From Burkholderia sp. IMCC1007 (GTDB lineage Bacteria > Pseudomonadota > Gammaproteobacteria > Burkholderiales > Burkholderiaceae), in the NCBI RefSeq assembly GCF_027257875.1, contig NZ_JAPVQY010000022.1, positions 1 through 64,000 on the forward strand: a stretch of DNA of 64,000 nucleotides, given 5' to 3'. Shown here piece after piece: positions 1 through 7,892 of the stretch. Positions within the stretch are counted from its first letter, which is position 1, and the number at the start of each line of letters is the position of its first letter. The translations under genes were made by a program, and so were the position numbers. Below the pieces are notes generated by a model. That model saw only the letters and a list, made by a program, of their open reading frames with translations, did no database searches and had not been told where the DNA came from.

Positions 1-1
1 G

Positions 2-226
2 TATCGCACCTCCACCGAGGGCAAGCAGGAGCACTTCTTCACGACCAAGCTCGAAGACGCCACCATCGTCAACATCAACGCCGTGTTGCCGCATGCGCAG
101 GACGCCAGCAAGGCCGAGTACACCCAACTGGTGAAGGTCTCGATGGCGTATCGCAAGATCACCTGGACGCACGCCATCGCCGGCACGGAAGCGTCGGACG
201 ACTGGCGCAAGCCGCAGGAAGCCTAA
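2..226 (+). CDS. hcp: Hcp, type VI secretion tube protein (C-terminal part)
   Basis: The window opens inside this gene; 74 residues and the TAA stop are visible. Hcp forms the hexameric rings of the T6SS inner tube and can carry effectors in its lumen. The residues include the family signatures ATIVNINAVLPHAQD and YRKITWTH and end near SDDW, as in Burkholderia and enterobacterial Hcp. The next gene encodes a cell-wall-degrading protein on the same strand, the usual arrangement for an Hcp-delivered effector. The N-terminal half lies outside the window, so its completeness cannot be judged. Confidence 0.9.
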   Translation, partial: YRTSTEGKQEHFFTTKLEDATIVNINAVLPHAQDASKAEYTQLVKVSMAYRKITWTHAIAGTEASDDWRKPQEA

Positions 227-358
227 GCCTGGGCCTCCGCGCGGCCGGTGCATGCGCCGGCCGCGCTATCCGCATGTAGACCGGCGGCTTGATCACGGGC
301 CGGTAACCCGTCGATCCCGCTGATGTGTCGCTCTTCGAGTAATCGCCTGGAACTTCCC

Positions 359-2896
359 ATGCTTATCAGCTTTCCTTTTTTGAGCACGCCCCAACCGAAG
401 GCAGAGGACGACCGGAACGACGGCACCTTCGGCCTGGGCGAAAAGAGCGGTAAAGGTAGCTTCCCCGTTAGCTACCAGTTCGGCTGGCATGGTGGCGTGC
501 ATTTGGTTGCGCCGGGCGATGACAAAAATCCCGAACCCGTACGCGCGATCGCAGATGGCGAAGTCGTATTCGCGCGCGCCTGCACACCCCAGCCGAAACA
601 GGCCCCCACCGAGCAAGAGCGCGACGCCTATCCGTTGTTCTACTACGCCGGCTGGACCAGCAATGGCGTGGTGATTCTCAAGCACCAGACTGAAATCGGC
701 GAAGGCGTCGAGGTCGTCTTCTATTCGATCTATCAGCACCTGAAAACCGTGGCGAACAAAACGGGCACTCAGGCGGCATGGCAGAAGGGGGACAAGGTCT
801 ATCGCAAGGACCCCATCGGCCAGGCTGGCAACATCTACGGTAGGCCCAATCGCATCCACTTCGAAATCGTTGCCGATCAAGCGAACGTGGAGAAGCTGAT
901 GGGGCGCAGCACGGGGAAATTACAGGCCCCCGAGGGCCGACGCAACTGCGTGTGGGGCGACATGCATATCGTGCTGCCGGCGGGCACGCCCATGTACGCG
1001 GTCAATCCTCGGACCGAGACCCGAAACTACGTTGTGCGTGCGTTCGATTCCACCGTGGGTGCCGCCAACGATACGCTTGCAAGCGTCGCGCAGCGCTTCC
1101 ATACCACCCCGGAGCGTATCCTTGCCATCAACGGCAAGAAGGCGAAGGATGCCGGAACGTGGTGGCCACGGGTGATCGGCTCCGAGCAAAGTGCTTTGAG
1201 AAAGCCCGCACCTACCGTAGCGCAGCGCACCATTCGTGTCCCCGCGGTGTATGGCGCTGCGGCCAAGACGCCGCCCGATGACCTTACCCCGGACGTGTGG
1301 GCACGGTGGACCGTACAACCCATCGGTCACACGAAGGCTCCGCTCATCATCTCGCTGAGCGAAGCACGCGGCACCATCACCTTGACCACACGCAATGCCG
1401 ACGGTGAACGAATCGGTAGCGCGCCTGAGCCCGAAGGCGCGTACAAGCTCTACAAGACGGCGACGGACACGTACCCCGGCTGCCCGAGCGCCGGCTACGA
1501 AATGCTGCGTTTCGGTCGAATCCTGGGGCCCGATGCGCCAGCCGCGACGGATCTGCATGAGGGCCGCCTACCGCATTTCCGCAAGGTCGCTGTTGACGCG
1601 AACGCACGTGCCTTCGTTGACCTGAATCACGCAGGTGTCAAAGTCTACAGCGATGCCGACTTTCCCCATTGGTTGGGCTGGACCTTTATCGATGACGACA
1701 CCGACGGCAATAGTCGTTGCGACTCGATGCAGCTGCTTGACCTGATCGAGCCCAAGGCGTCTACGCCTCGCCCGGGCGAGAGCGCGCCCGGTACTACCGT
1801 CGTGATCGATGCCGCTACGGCACACCGTGGTCGGTTGATGCTCGCCTATGCCAAGACGCAGACGGGCGAATTGCGGGATCGACTTACTTACTGCGTGGTC
1901 AAGATGCCGACTGAATGGGCGCGGGATGACTTCGATAAGCGCTGGGGTTGGCTGCGAGGCACCGAAGGGGCGAATCCGGTTAAAAATATTGTGTTTCCGA
2001 TAAACCTTGACGAACCGGCGTATGAACGGCTTAAGCGCCATCATCAGGCTTTGGCGTTTTGGGAGGACGCCATGGAGCAAGGCCTCGCACTGAAGACGGA
2101 GCACTATCACTTTCATCCGGTGCAATTCATCAATACGCTAAAAAAATGCGGTTGGCTTAGTAAGTCGGAAATGGTGCAATTGCTACCGGCCAAGGGCACT
2201 GGTCTCACATTCAGCCGAGCCCTAACACTCCTGTCCGACGGTCAATCTACAATTAAACAGAAACTGCCGCCACGTATGTGGGTAGCGTTAAATGTGGTTA
2301 GAAGAAAATATCTTCTGGAGTCGGTTTTGCGGACCGCTCACTTCTGGGGGCAGATTGCCCAAGAGACTGATGGCCTCCAAACTGTCCGTGAGTATGATTC
2401 GGGTGATGCCTATGAGGGGCGAGTGGATCTAGGGAACACACAAGTGGGAGATGGGGTTCGCTTTCGCGGCAGGGGTGTCATCCAAGTGACTGGTCGAGTA
2501 AATTACGACCGGTACGGGCGTTATAGAAACGCTTCATATGTTATCGAACCGCGACATCTCTTGCTTGAGTCGGATGCCTACGTTGCCGCTGACGCATCCG
2601 GGCTGTATTGGGCTTCGGAACAGACCCGCGACAGGCATTTAAATCCACCGGGAAGCAAGAGCAAATATAAGTGGGTACTTGATGGAAAAGTGAATATCAA
2701 TACAAGGGTGGATAACGCTCGATTCAGCGGAATCGCGGACGAGCGAGGTGTGGATCGAGATGTCCTGGATGTGACATTGCAAGTTAATCGCGCGGCAAAA
2801 CACCTCGCCAGGCGGATAATTTATTTCAAATCGGCGTATGAACTCCTTTGTGACGATAAACCAGAAGATTCACCATACAAAAACCTGAGGCCGTGA
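359..2896 (+). CDS. Putative T6SS peptidoglycan-degrading effector (M23-like + LysM-like + GH19-like)
   Basis: This 845-residue protein follows hcp and looks like a two-warhead cell-wall effector. Residues about 40-180 resemble an M23 endopeptidase: H44 and H48 in WHGGVHL, H127 in SIYQHL and H167 in RIHFEI are candidate zinc ligands. Residues about 235-280 look like a LysM peptidoglycan-binding segment (DTLASVAQRFHTTPERIL). The C-terminal third has GH19 chitinase/endolysin signatures, with a likely catalytic Glu at 669 in GQIAQETDG and the GRGVIQVTGRVNY element near 705-720. The start at 359 was preferred over the upstream in-frame ATG at 323; neither has a strong ribosome site. The stop overlaps the next start by one base. 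Base composition turns AT-richer after about position 2000, suggesting an exchanged C-terminal module. The domain plan recalls the dual-activity effector TseP of Aeromonas. Families are inferred from motifs only. Confidence 0.75.
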   Translation: MLISFPFLSTPQPKAEDDRNDGTFGLGEKSGKGSFPVSYQFGWHGGVHLVAPGDDKNPEPVRAIADGEVVFARACTPQPKQAPTEQERDAYPLFYYAGWTSNGVVILKHQTEIGEGVEVVFYSIYQHLKTVANKTGTQAAWQKGDKVYRKDPIGQAGNIYGRPNRIHFEIVADQANVEKLMGRSTGKLQAPEGRRNCVWGDMHIVLPAGTPMYAVNPRTETRNYVVRAFDSTVGAANDTLASVAQRFHTTPERILAINGKKAKDAGTWWPRVIGSEQSALRKPAPTVAQRTIRVPAVYGAAAKTPPDDLTPDVWARWTVQPIGHTKAPLIISLSEARGTITLTTRNADGERIGSAPEPEGAYKLYKTATDTYPGCPSAGYEMLRFGRILGPDAPAATDLHEGRLPHFRKVAVDANARAFVDLNHAGVKVYSDADFPHWLGWTFIDDDTDGNSRCDSMQLLDLIEPKASTPRPGESAPGTTVVIDAATAHRGRLMLAYAKTQTGELRDRLTYCVVKMPTEWARDDFDKRWGWLRGTEGANPVKNIVFPINLDEPAYERLKRHHQALAFWEDAMEQGLALKTEHYHFHPVQFINTLKKCGWLSKSEMVQLLPAKGTGLTFSRALTLLSDGQSTIKQKLPPRMWVALNVVRRKYLLESVLRTAHFWGQIAQETDGLQTVREYDSGDAYEGRVDLGNTQVGDGVRFRGRGVIQVTGRVNYDRYGRYRNASYVIEPRHLLLESDAYVAADASGLYWASEQTRDRHLNPPGSKSKYKWVLDGKVNINTRVDNARFSGIADERGVDRDVLDVTLQVNRAAKHLARRIIYFKSAYELLCDDKPEDSPYKNLRP

Positions 2897-3507
2897 TGAA
2901 AATCCGACGTCTACTGATTTTGGTGTCCACCTTGGCATCAATTGCGGGGCTAGGTAACGCGCGGGGAGAATCTGTACCGCAGGGCGGGCATTATCGTTAC
3001 GATCTCGTTGGTGAATGCGGTTTTTCGTTCGAGTCAACGCGAAAATTCAGCGATGGTCAAGATTCGTGTCATTTGCTATATAGAGATTCCAGTGGTAGTC
3101 CTTTCTTTTATGGGAGTATCACATCTGGGAAGGTTGCATTCAAAGAGAAAGATAGAGTAGGGTTAATTGATTTGAGTGGCGGCCATCCTAGGTCCGCGAG
3201 ATCTGACTATTACGATGCGCAGCGCGATGTTACTCAGAATATCATCCAATCAAAACGCGTACGCAGTCCCAGAGGTAACGCGGATGATATTGTTATCGTT
3301 ACTCGCCTGGTGGTGTCCTACGCCGTAGAAAACGGACGTGCGCTGACGCCGGTGAAACAGCTTTACGAGTGTTGGGACGGATTCTTCCACGGCGCTGCGA
3401 CGATGGTTTCATTGGCGCTCTGTAGTGTCTTGCCAACGGGATCGGGCACCTTTGCGTCGAGTAGTAGCTGGCAAGCACGCATCATAAAGAGCTTGGTGAT
3501 TGAATGA
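2896..3507 (+). CDS. Exported small protein, probable immunity partner of the upstream effector
   Basis: The 203-residue product begins with a clear signal peptide: positive MKIRR, then a hydrophobic stretch, with cleavage likely near GNARG-ES. The mature part has four cysteines in two pairs (ECGF and DSCH near the start, YECW and ALCS near the end), consistent with periplasmic disulfides. The ATG overlaps the effector stop as TGATG, so the two are translationally coupled. A GTG just upstream is less likely. Effectors that attack peptidoglycan are normally paired with a periplasmic immunity protein, and this gene sits where one is expected. No family is recognised. The gene is much more AT-rich than its surroundings, a sign of transfer together with the effector tail. 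Confidence 0.6.
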   Translation: MKIRRLLILVSTLASIAGLGNARGESVPQGGHYRYDLVGECGFSFESTRKFSDGQDSCHLLYRDSSGSPFFYGSITSGKVAFKEKDRVGLIDLSGGHPRSARSDYYDAQRDVTQNIIQSKRVRSPRGNADDIVIVTRLVVSYAVENGRALTPVKQLYECWDGFFHGAATMVSLALCSVLPTGSGTFASSSSWQARIIKSLVIE

Positions 3508-3524
3508 ATTCTCGCTTTCGTCAT

Positions 3525-3551
3525 CGCGCCCGCCGCGCCCGCCGCGCCCGC
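3525..3551. repeat. Short 9-bp tandem repeat, three copies
   Basis: Three perfect copies of CGCGCCCGC follow the immunity gene stop. The 9-bp period matches longer arrays after creD and after the DUF7660 gene. No function is evident. Confidence 0.8.
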
Positions 3552-3625
3552 GATCAGCGGGGTCTTAATGGCCGGCGTCGGCGAACCTGTCCGCATTTTT
3601 GTGGGCGAGGCGGTTGAATAACGCG

Positions 3626-3856
3626 TTATCCACGCGCCTGCATAAATCGCTCTCCGAACAGGATAGCAAACTGGTTCATCGCTGATTTCCAGTCGAACGC
3701 AGACCGCACGGTTTTCGCCAGTACGTTGCGCAACGCCAGCCAGAGCAGCTTGATGGCCGCCTCGTCGTTCGGGAAGCGACCGCGGGTCTTGATGATCTTG
3801 CGCAACTGCATGTTCAAACTTTCTATGGCGTTTGTCTTATAAACGACTCGACGAAT
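3626..3856 (-). pseudogene. IS256-family transposase, C-terminal remnant
   Basis: Reading on the minus strand from about 3856, the frame encodes IRRVVYKTNAIESLN followed by MQLRKIIKTRG, DEAAIKLLWLALRN and DWKSAMNQFAILFGERF. This is the conserved C-terminal end of IS256-group DDE transposases, which are normally about 400 residues; only about 77 remain and the catalytic triad is absent. It is a dead insertion-sequence scar. It lies between the AT-rich type VI cargo genes and the chromosomal-style genes to the right, so it may mark a boundary of an exchanged segment. Confidence 0.88.
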
Positions 3857-4247
3857 GCACCGGACGAGCCTGACGCGGAGTCCACAACATCATCCGTTCG
3901 GCGCGTGTATCGCGAACCAGCACCTGCGATAACAAACGCCACGCGCGCATTCCGAACGACATAGCGGCAGCGGCACCGACCACTACCGCCATTTATGCCT
4001 CGCGCCGACATACGCTGACATATTTCCGGCGAGCCAAACGCAACCTGTAACTGCAGCCGCGCCAGGCCCCCGCCGACGCAAGGCCCCGGCCACAGCAGCT
4101 GCCCGACCCCATCTCCGCCGCGACATACCGCGACACATTTGATTCGTGGCGTCGCCGCACTCCGCCCACTACAGTGCGTGTCATTCGACGCGACCACGGC
4201 ACGTGCCGCGCATGACGCGTCCGATTCAACCGAAGGAAAGACTCATC
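3857..4247. other. Gap with truncated minus-strand ORF and paired GACAT direct repeats
   Basis: No complete gene is visible here. A minus-strand reading frame starts at an ATG at 3962 and ends at 3837 inside the IS256 remnant, as if a gene facing away from the hydroxylase had been cut by the element; its 41 residues are not recognised. Two related 20-22 bp motifs lie at 4006-4027 and 4121-4142. Each holds two GACAT or GACAC half-sites 10 bp apart. They would be upstream of the hydroxylase gene and could be activator sites. Confidence 0.4.
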
Positions 4248-5156
4248 ATGCTCATGACCACCGGCAAGCTCGCATTCTTCGCCACACTCTTCATCGTCGC
4301 CGTGTCGCTCGTCGAAGCGGCCGTGCTCACCTGGCGCCGCAGCCGCCAGCCCGAACCGTTCGACTGGAACGAGGTCTGGCTGTCGCTTGCCGATCTCGCG
4401 GGCCGCAAGCTGCTCGCGCTGGTGCCGCTGTCGCTCGCCACGCCGATCTTCGGCTTCGCATGGACGCACCGGCTGTTCACGATCCCGCTGCACAGCGTCG
4501 CGCTCGCGCTGCTCGTGTTCGTCGGCCAGGAGTTCTGCTACTACTGGTATCACCGCGCGTCGCACCGGGTGCGCTTCTTCTGGTCGACGCACGCCGTGCA
4601 TCATTCGCCGAACCAGCTGACGCTGTCGTCCGCGTTCCGGCTCGGCTGGACCGGCAAGATCGCCGGCGCCGCGATGTTCTTCACGCCGCTCGTCTGGCTC
4701 GGCGTGCGTCCGGAAGCCGTGCTCGCGATCCTGTCGTTCAACCTGATGTACCAGTTCTGGCTGCACAACACGTGGATGCCGAAGCTCGGCTGGCTCGAAT
4801 ACGTGTTCAATACGCCGTCCGCGCATCGCGTGCATCATGCGTCGAACCTCGACTACCTCGACGCGAACTACGGCGGCGTGCTGATCGTCTTCGACCGGCT
4901 GTTCGGTACCTACGTCGCCGAACGCGCGGACGAACCGTGCCGCTACGGCCTCGTCACGCCGACCCGGTCGCGCAACCCGTTGGTCGTCGAACTCGAGCAC
5001 TGGGCGAGCCTGGCCCGCGACGTTGCCACGGCCCGCGACGTGTGGACCGCGCTGCGCTTCGTGATGCTGCCGCCGGGCTGGCGTCCGGACAACCAGGGCG
5101 AAACGACCGAGGAACTGCGCCGCCGCAACCTCGTCGCCGCGCGCACGCAGGCGTGA
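4248..5156 (+). CDS. Sterol desaturase / fatty acid hydroxylase superfamily protein
   Basis: This is an integral membrane di-iron oxygenase of 302 residues. It has the eight-histidine signature of the superfamily: HRASH, then STHAVHHS, and later HRVHHASN, all facing the cytoplasm in the family. N-terminal hydrophobic helices (residues about 5-23 and several up to 110) precede the first His box. The start at 4248 is preceded by GAAGGAAAG at 4232-4240, a good ribosome site, and is favoured over an upstream in-frame ATG at 4146. Members hydroxylate or desaturate sterols, fatty acids or related lipids; the bacterial substrate here is unknown. The gene is not obviously in an operon. Its upstream region holds paired GACAT repeats. 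Confidence 0.85.
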   Translation: MLMTTGKLAFFATLFIVAVSLVEAAVLTWRRSRQPEPFDWNEVWLSLADLAGRKLLALVPLSLATPIFGFAWTHRLFTIPLHSVALALLVFVGQEFCYYWYHRASHRVRFFWSTHAVHHSPNQLTLSSAFRLGWTGKIAGAAMFFTPLVWLGVRPEAVLAILSFNLMYQFWLHNTWMPKLGWLEYVFNTPSAHRVHHASNLDYLDANYGGVLIVFDRLFGTYVAERADEPCRYGLVTPTRSRNPLVVELEHWASLARDVATARDVWTALRFVMLPPGWRPDNQGETTEELRRRNLVAARTQA

Positions 5157-5263
5157 TCGGCGCTACGCTGTCGAAACGCCGGGCCGGGCACACCGCGTGT
5201 CGCGGCCGGCAGCGCGCTTGAACCGCGTATCATCCCATCCCCTAGACCGAGGAGAGCATATCG

Positions 5264-5977
5264 ATGGAACACGACCTGACAGGCAAGGCAGTCGCGATCA
5301 CCGGCGGATTCGGCCATCTCGGCGTCGCCACGGCCGCCTGGCTCGGCCAGCACGGCGCGCGCGTCGCGCTGATCGGCCGCGGCGCGGCGCCGGACGCGCA
5401 CGCGCTGCCCGATGTGCCGGCCGACGCGCTGCGCATCGGCGGCATCGATCTCGTCGATCCGCAGGCGGCCGTGCGGGCGCTCGACACCGTGAATCGCGAG
5501 TTCGGCCGGGTCGACGCGCTGCTGAACATCGCCGGTGCATTCGTGTGGCAGACGATCGCCGATGGCGATGCCGCCACGTGGGACCGCATGTACGAACTGA
5601 ACGTGAAGACGGCGCTGAATGCGTCGAAGGCCGCGCTGCCGTACCTGGTGGCGAGCCAGGCCGGCCGCATCGTCAACATCGGCGCGGGCGCGGCGTTCAA
5701 GGCCGGCAACGGGATGGGCGCGTATGCGGCCGCGAAGGCGGGCGTCGCGCGGCTCACCGAGGCGCTGGCGGCGGAACTGCTGGATCGCGGCGTGACGGTG
5801 AACGCGCTGCTGCCGAGCATCATCGACACGCCGCCGAATCGCGCGGACATGCCCGACGCGGACTTTTCGCGCTGGGTGCGGCCCGAACAGCTCGCGGCGA
5901 CGATCGGCTTCCTGCTGTCGGCCGACGCGCAGGCGATCACCGGCGCATCGATTCCGGTGAGCGGCCGCGTGGCGTAA
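5264..5977 (+). CDS. Short-chain dehydrogenase/reductase (SDR)
   Basis: The 237-residue product is a classical SDR using NAD(P)H. The nucleotide loop TGGFGHLG is at residues 12-19, the NIAG motif near 86-89 and the catalytic YAAAK near 150. A serine is normally expected in the strand before the Tyr; here that strand reads VNIGAGAA, so the usual catalytic Ser is replaced, which may weaken or alter activity. A GGAGAG ribosome site lies about 8 bases before the ATG. It is followed by the creB gene on the same strand after 88 bases. The substrate cannot be predicted. Confidence 0.85.
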   Translation: MEHDLTGKAVAITGGFGHLGVATAAWLGQHGARVALIGRGAAPDAHALPDVPADALRIGGIDLVDPQAAVRALDTVNREFGRVDALLNIAGAFVWQTIADGDAATWDRMYELNVKTALNASKAALPYLVASQAGRIVNIGAGAAFKAGNGMGAYAAAKAGVARLTEALAAELLDRGVTVNALLPSIIDTPPNRADMPDADFSRWVRPEQLAATIGFLLSADAQAITGASIPVSGRVA

Positions 5978-6065
5978 CGGAGGGCGGTCTCGCGGCGGGG
6001 CGGTGCGTGCCGCATCCGCCCGTGCGTACAATGTCGCACCGGATTGCGCGACAGAACCCGAGACC

Positions 6066-6770
6066 ATGAATCAGCCACATATCCTGATCGTCGAAGATGA
6101 ACTGGCGATCGCGGACACGATCGTCTACGCCCTCGGCACGGAAGGCATGCAGACCGTGCACTGCACGCTGGGGCAGGCGGCGCTCGACCGCTTGAGCGAC
6201 ACGCGCTTCGACCTCGTGGTGCTCGACGTCGGGCTGCCCGACCTCAGCGGCTTCGAGGTGTGCCGCCGGCTGCGGACGTTCTCGGACGTGCCGGTGATCT
6301 TCCTGACCGCGCGGCACGACGAGATCGACCGGATCGTCGGCCTCGAAATCGGCGCGGACGATTACGTGGTCAAGCCGTTCTCGCCGCGCGAACTGGCCGC
6401 GCGGGTACGCGTGATCCTGCGCCGCTTCCACCGGCCGACGGCGCCGCATCCGCATCCTGCGGCGGCACCGGCGCAGGACGCGCCCGAACCCGTCGCGCCG
6501 GGCTTCGAACTCGATACCGACGGCGCGCGCGTGGCATGGCTCGGCCACCCGCTGAACCTCACCCGCTACGAATTCGGCCTGCTTGCGCTGCTCGTCCGGC
6601 ATCCGGGGCGCATCTATTCGCGCGAGCAGCTGATGGATCTCGTGTGGCACGAGGCATTCGACTCGGCCGACCGCACGGTCGACACGCACATCAAGACGCT
6701 GCGCGCGAAACTGCGCGCGATCGACGCGGAACGCGACCCGATCCGCACGCATCGCGGCACAGCACCGTGA
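6066..6770 (+). CDS. creB: CreB-type response regulator with altered C-terminal end
   Basis: This 234-residue OmpR/PhoB-type regulator has a receiver domain (acidic pocket in VEDE, phosphoacceptor Asp in VVLDVGLPD, conserved Lys in VVKPF) and a winged-helix DNA-binding domain (residues about 140-232). The beginning, HILIVEDELAIADTIVYAL, closely follows enterobacterial CreB, and creC and creD sequences follow. The start at 6066 is chosen because residues before it match no receiver. The end is abnormal: the protein reads IRTHRGTAP and stops, whereas the family continues HRG followed by a G-Y-containing tail. The sequence right after belongs to the middle of creC. A deletion has therefore removed the last codons of creB and the first part of creC. 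The regulator core is intact and may still bind DNA. Confidence 0.88.
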   Translation: MNQPHILIVEDELAIADTIVYALGTEGMQTVHCTLGQAALDRLSDTRFDLVVLDVGLPDLSGFEVCRRLRTFSDVPVIFLTARHDEIDRIVGLEIGADDYVVKPFSPRELAARVRVILRRFHRPTAPHPHPAAAPAQDAPEPVAPGFELDTDGARVAWLGHPLNLTRYEFGLLALLVRHPGRIYSREQLMDLVWHEAFDSADRTVDTHIKTLRAKLRAIDAERDPIRTHRGTAP

Positions 6771-7780
6771 TGCACGTCGCGGCGCCGATCCGGCACGGCG
6801 ACGCGATCATCGGCGTGCTGACGATCGCGAAGCCGAACCAGACGGTCGCGCCGTTCATCGCGCGCAGCCAGCGCAAGATCATGCTGTACGGCGCGTTGCT
6901 GATGGGCGGCGCGATCCTGATCGGCGTCGCGTGCACGTGGTGGCTCGTGCTCGGGCTGCGGCGCCTGCAGCGCTATGCGCGCGCGATCGCGGCCGGCGAG
7001 CGCGCGACGATGCCGCTGCAGGGCGCGAACGAACTCGCCGAGCTCGGCCGCGCGGTGGAAACCATGCGCCAGCGGCTGGAAGACCGGCAATACGTCGAAA
7101 CCTACATTCACACGCTCACGCACGAAATGAAGAGCCCGCTCGCGGCGATCAGCGGCGCGGCCGAACTGCTGCACGAAGAGATGCCGGTCGCGAACCGCCG
7201 CCGTTTCGCCGAGAACATCCGGCGCCAGGCCGGCCGTCTGGAGCAGATGATCCGCAAGCTGCTCGCGCTCGCTGAAGTCGAGCAGAAGCAGCGGCTGTCG
7301 GTGCGCGAGCCGGTCGCGCTGCTGCCGGTGCTCGACCAGCTCGTCGAGGACCTCGAGCCGCGCGCGCGCCGGCGCGGCGTGACCGTGCGCATCGAGGCCG
7401 ACCGGACGGCCGGCGCGACGGTCGTCGAAGGCGATCCGTTCCTGCTGCGCCAGGCGCTCGGCAACCTGCTCGACAACGCGCTGGATTTCGCGCCGCGTGG
7501 CAGCGCGATCCGGGTTGCACTCGAGCGGCACGCGGCGGGGCGCGGGCAGGTCGCGATCGTGCGCGTCGCCGACGACGGCCCCGGCGTGCCCGACTACGCA
7601 CTGGCGCGCGTGTTCGAGCGCTTCTATTCGCTGCCGCGTCCCGACGGGCAGGACCGCAGCACGGGGCTCGGCCTGTGTTTCGTGCGCGAAGTCGCGATGC
7701 TGCATCGCGGCCAGATCGCGCTTGCGAACCGCGCCGAAGGCGGCGCGTGCGCGACGCTCACGCTGCAGTCGCCGGGCTGA
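6770..7780 (+). pseudogene. creC: CreC sensor histidine kinase, N-terminal third deleted
   Basis: The remaining frame encodes 336 residues from the ATG at 6770, which overlaps the creB stop as TGATG. It begins MHVAAPIRHGDAIIGVL, aligning with about residue 145 of full-length CreC (E. coli CreC is 474 residues). The first transmembrane helix and most of the periplasmic sensor are missing. One membrane helix (about 24-48), a HAMP-like linker, the phosphoacceptor His118 in THEMKSPLA, the N box NLLDNALDF and the G boxes DDGPGVPDY and TGLGL remain. If translated it would be a kinase without its normal input, possibly constitutively active or inactive. It is marked pseudogene because of the deletion, but expression cannot be excluded. 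Confidence 0.82.
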
Positions 7781-7786
7781 GCGCGC

Positions 7787-7846
7787 TTCACGTCCGCCAC
7801 ACATTCGCTACACCTTCGCTTCACACCGGCTTCAATCGGCCTTCAC
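7787..7846 (+). promoter_or_regulatory. CreB operator: six cre-tag half-sites at 11-bp period
   Basis: Between creC and creD six 5-bp half-sites start at 7787, 7798, 7809, 7820, 7831 and 7842, exactly 11 bp apart: TTCAC, CACAC, TACAC, TTCAC, TTCAA, TTCAC. The known E. coli CreB site is TTCAC-N6-TTCAC, the same spacing. The array ends 46 bp before the creD ATG, as expected for activation of creD. Confidence 0.85.
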
Positions 7847-7892
7847 CGGGCCCGCTCATGCTGACCGTATCTTCACTCCGGTACCCGTCAGC

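Noticed and set aside
3504-3617. Small ORF overlapping the immunity gene stop
   Set aside because: Arg-rich 37-codon frame over the CGCGCCCGC repeat, without ribosome site or protein-like composition. A different frame ending VGEPVRIFVGEAVE may be a remnant but no family could be named.
3837-3962. 41-residue minus-strand ORF as a real small gene
   Set aside because: It ends inside the IS256 remnant and looks truncated. Kept as a note rather than a gene.
6260-7780. 506-codon ORF suggesting one fused protein over creB and creC
   Set aside because: Its first 170 codons are an out-of-frame reading of creB. Only the part after 6767 is the CreC frame.
7497-7892. Extended creD start inside creC
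   Set aside because: The added sequence is an out-of-frame reading of creC and of the cre-tag array. The membrane anchor begins right after the ATG at 7893.
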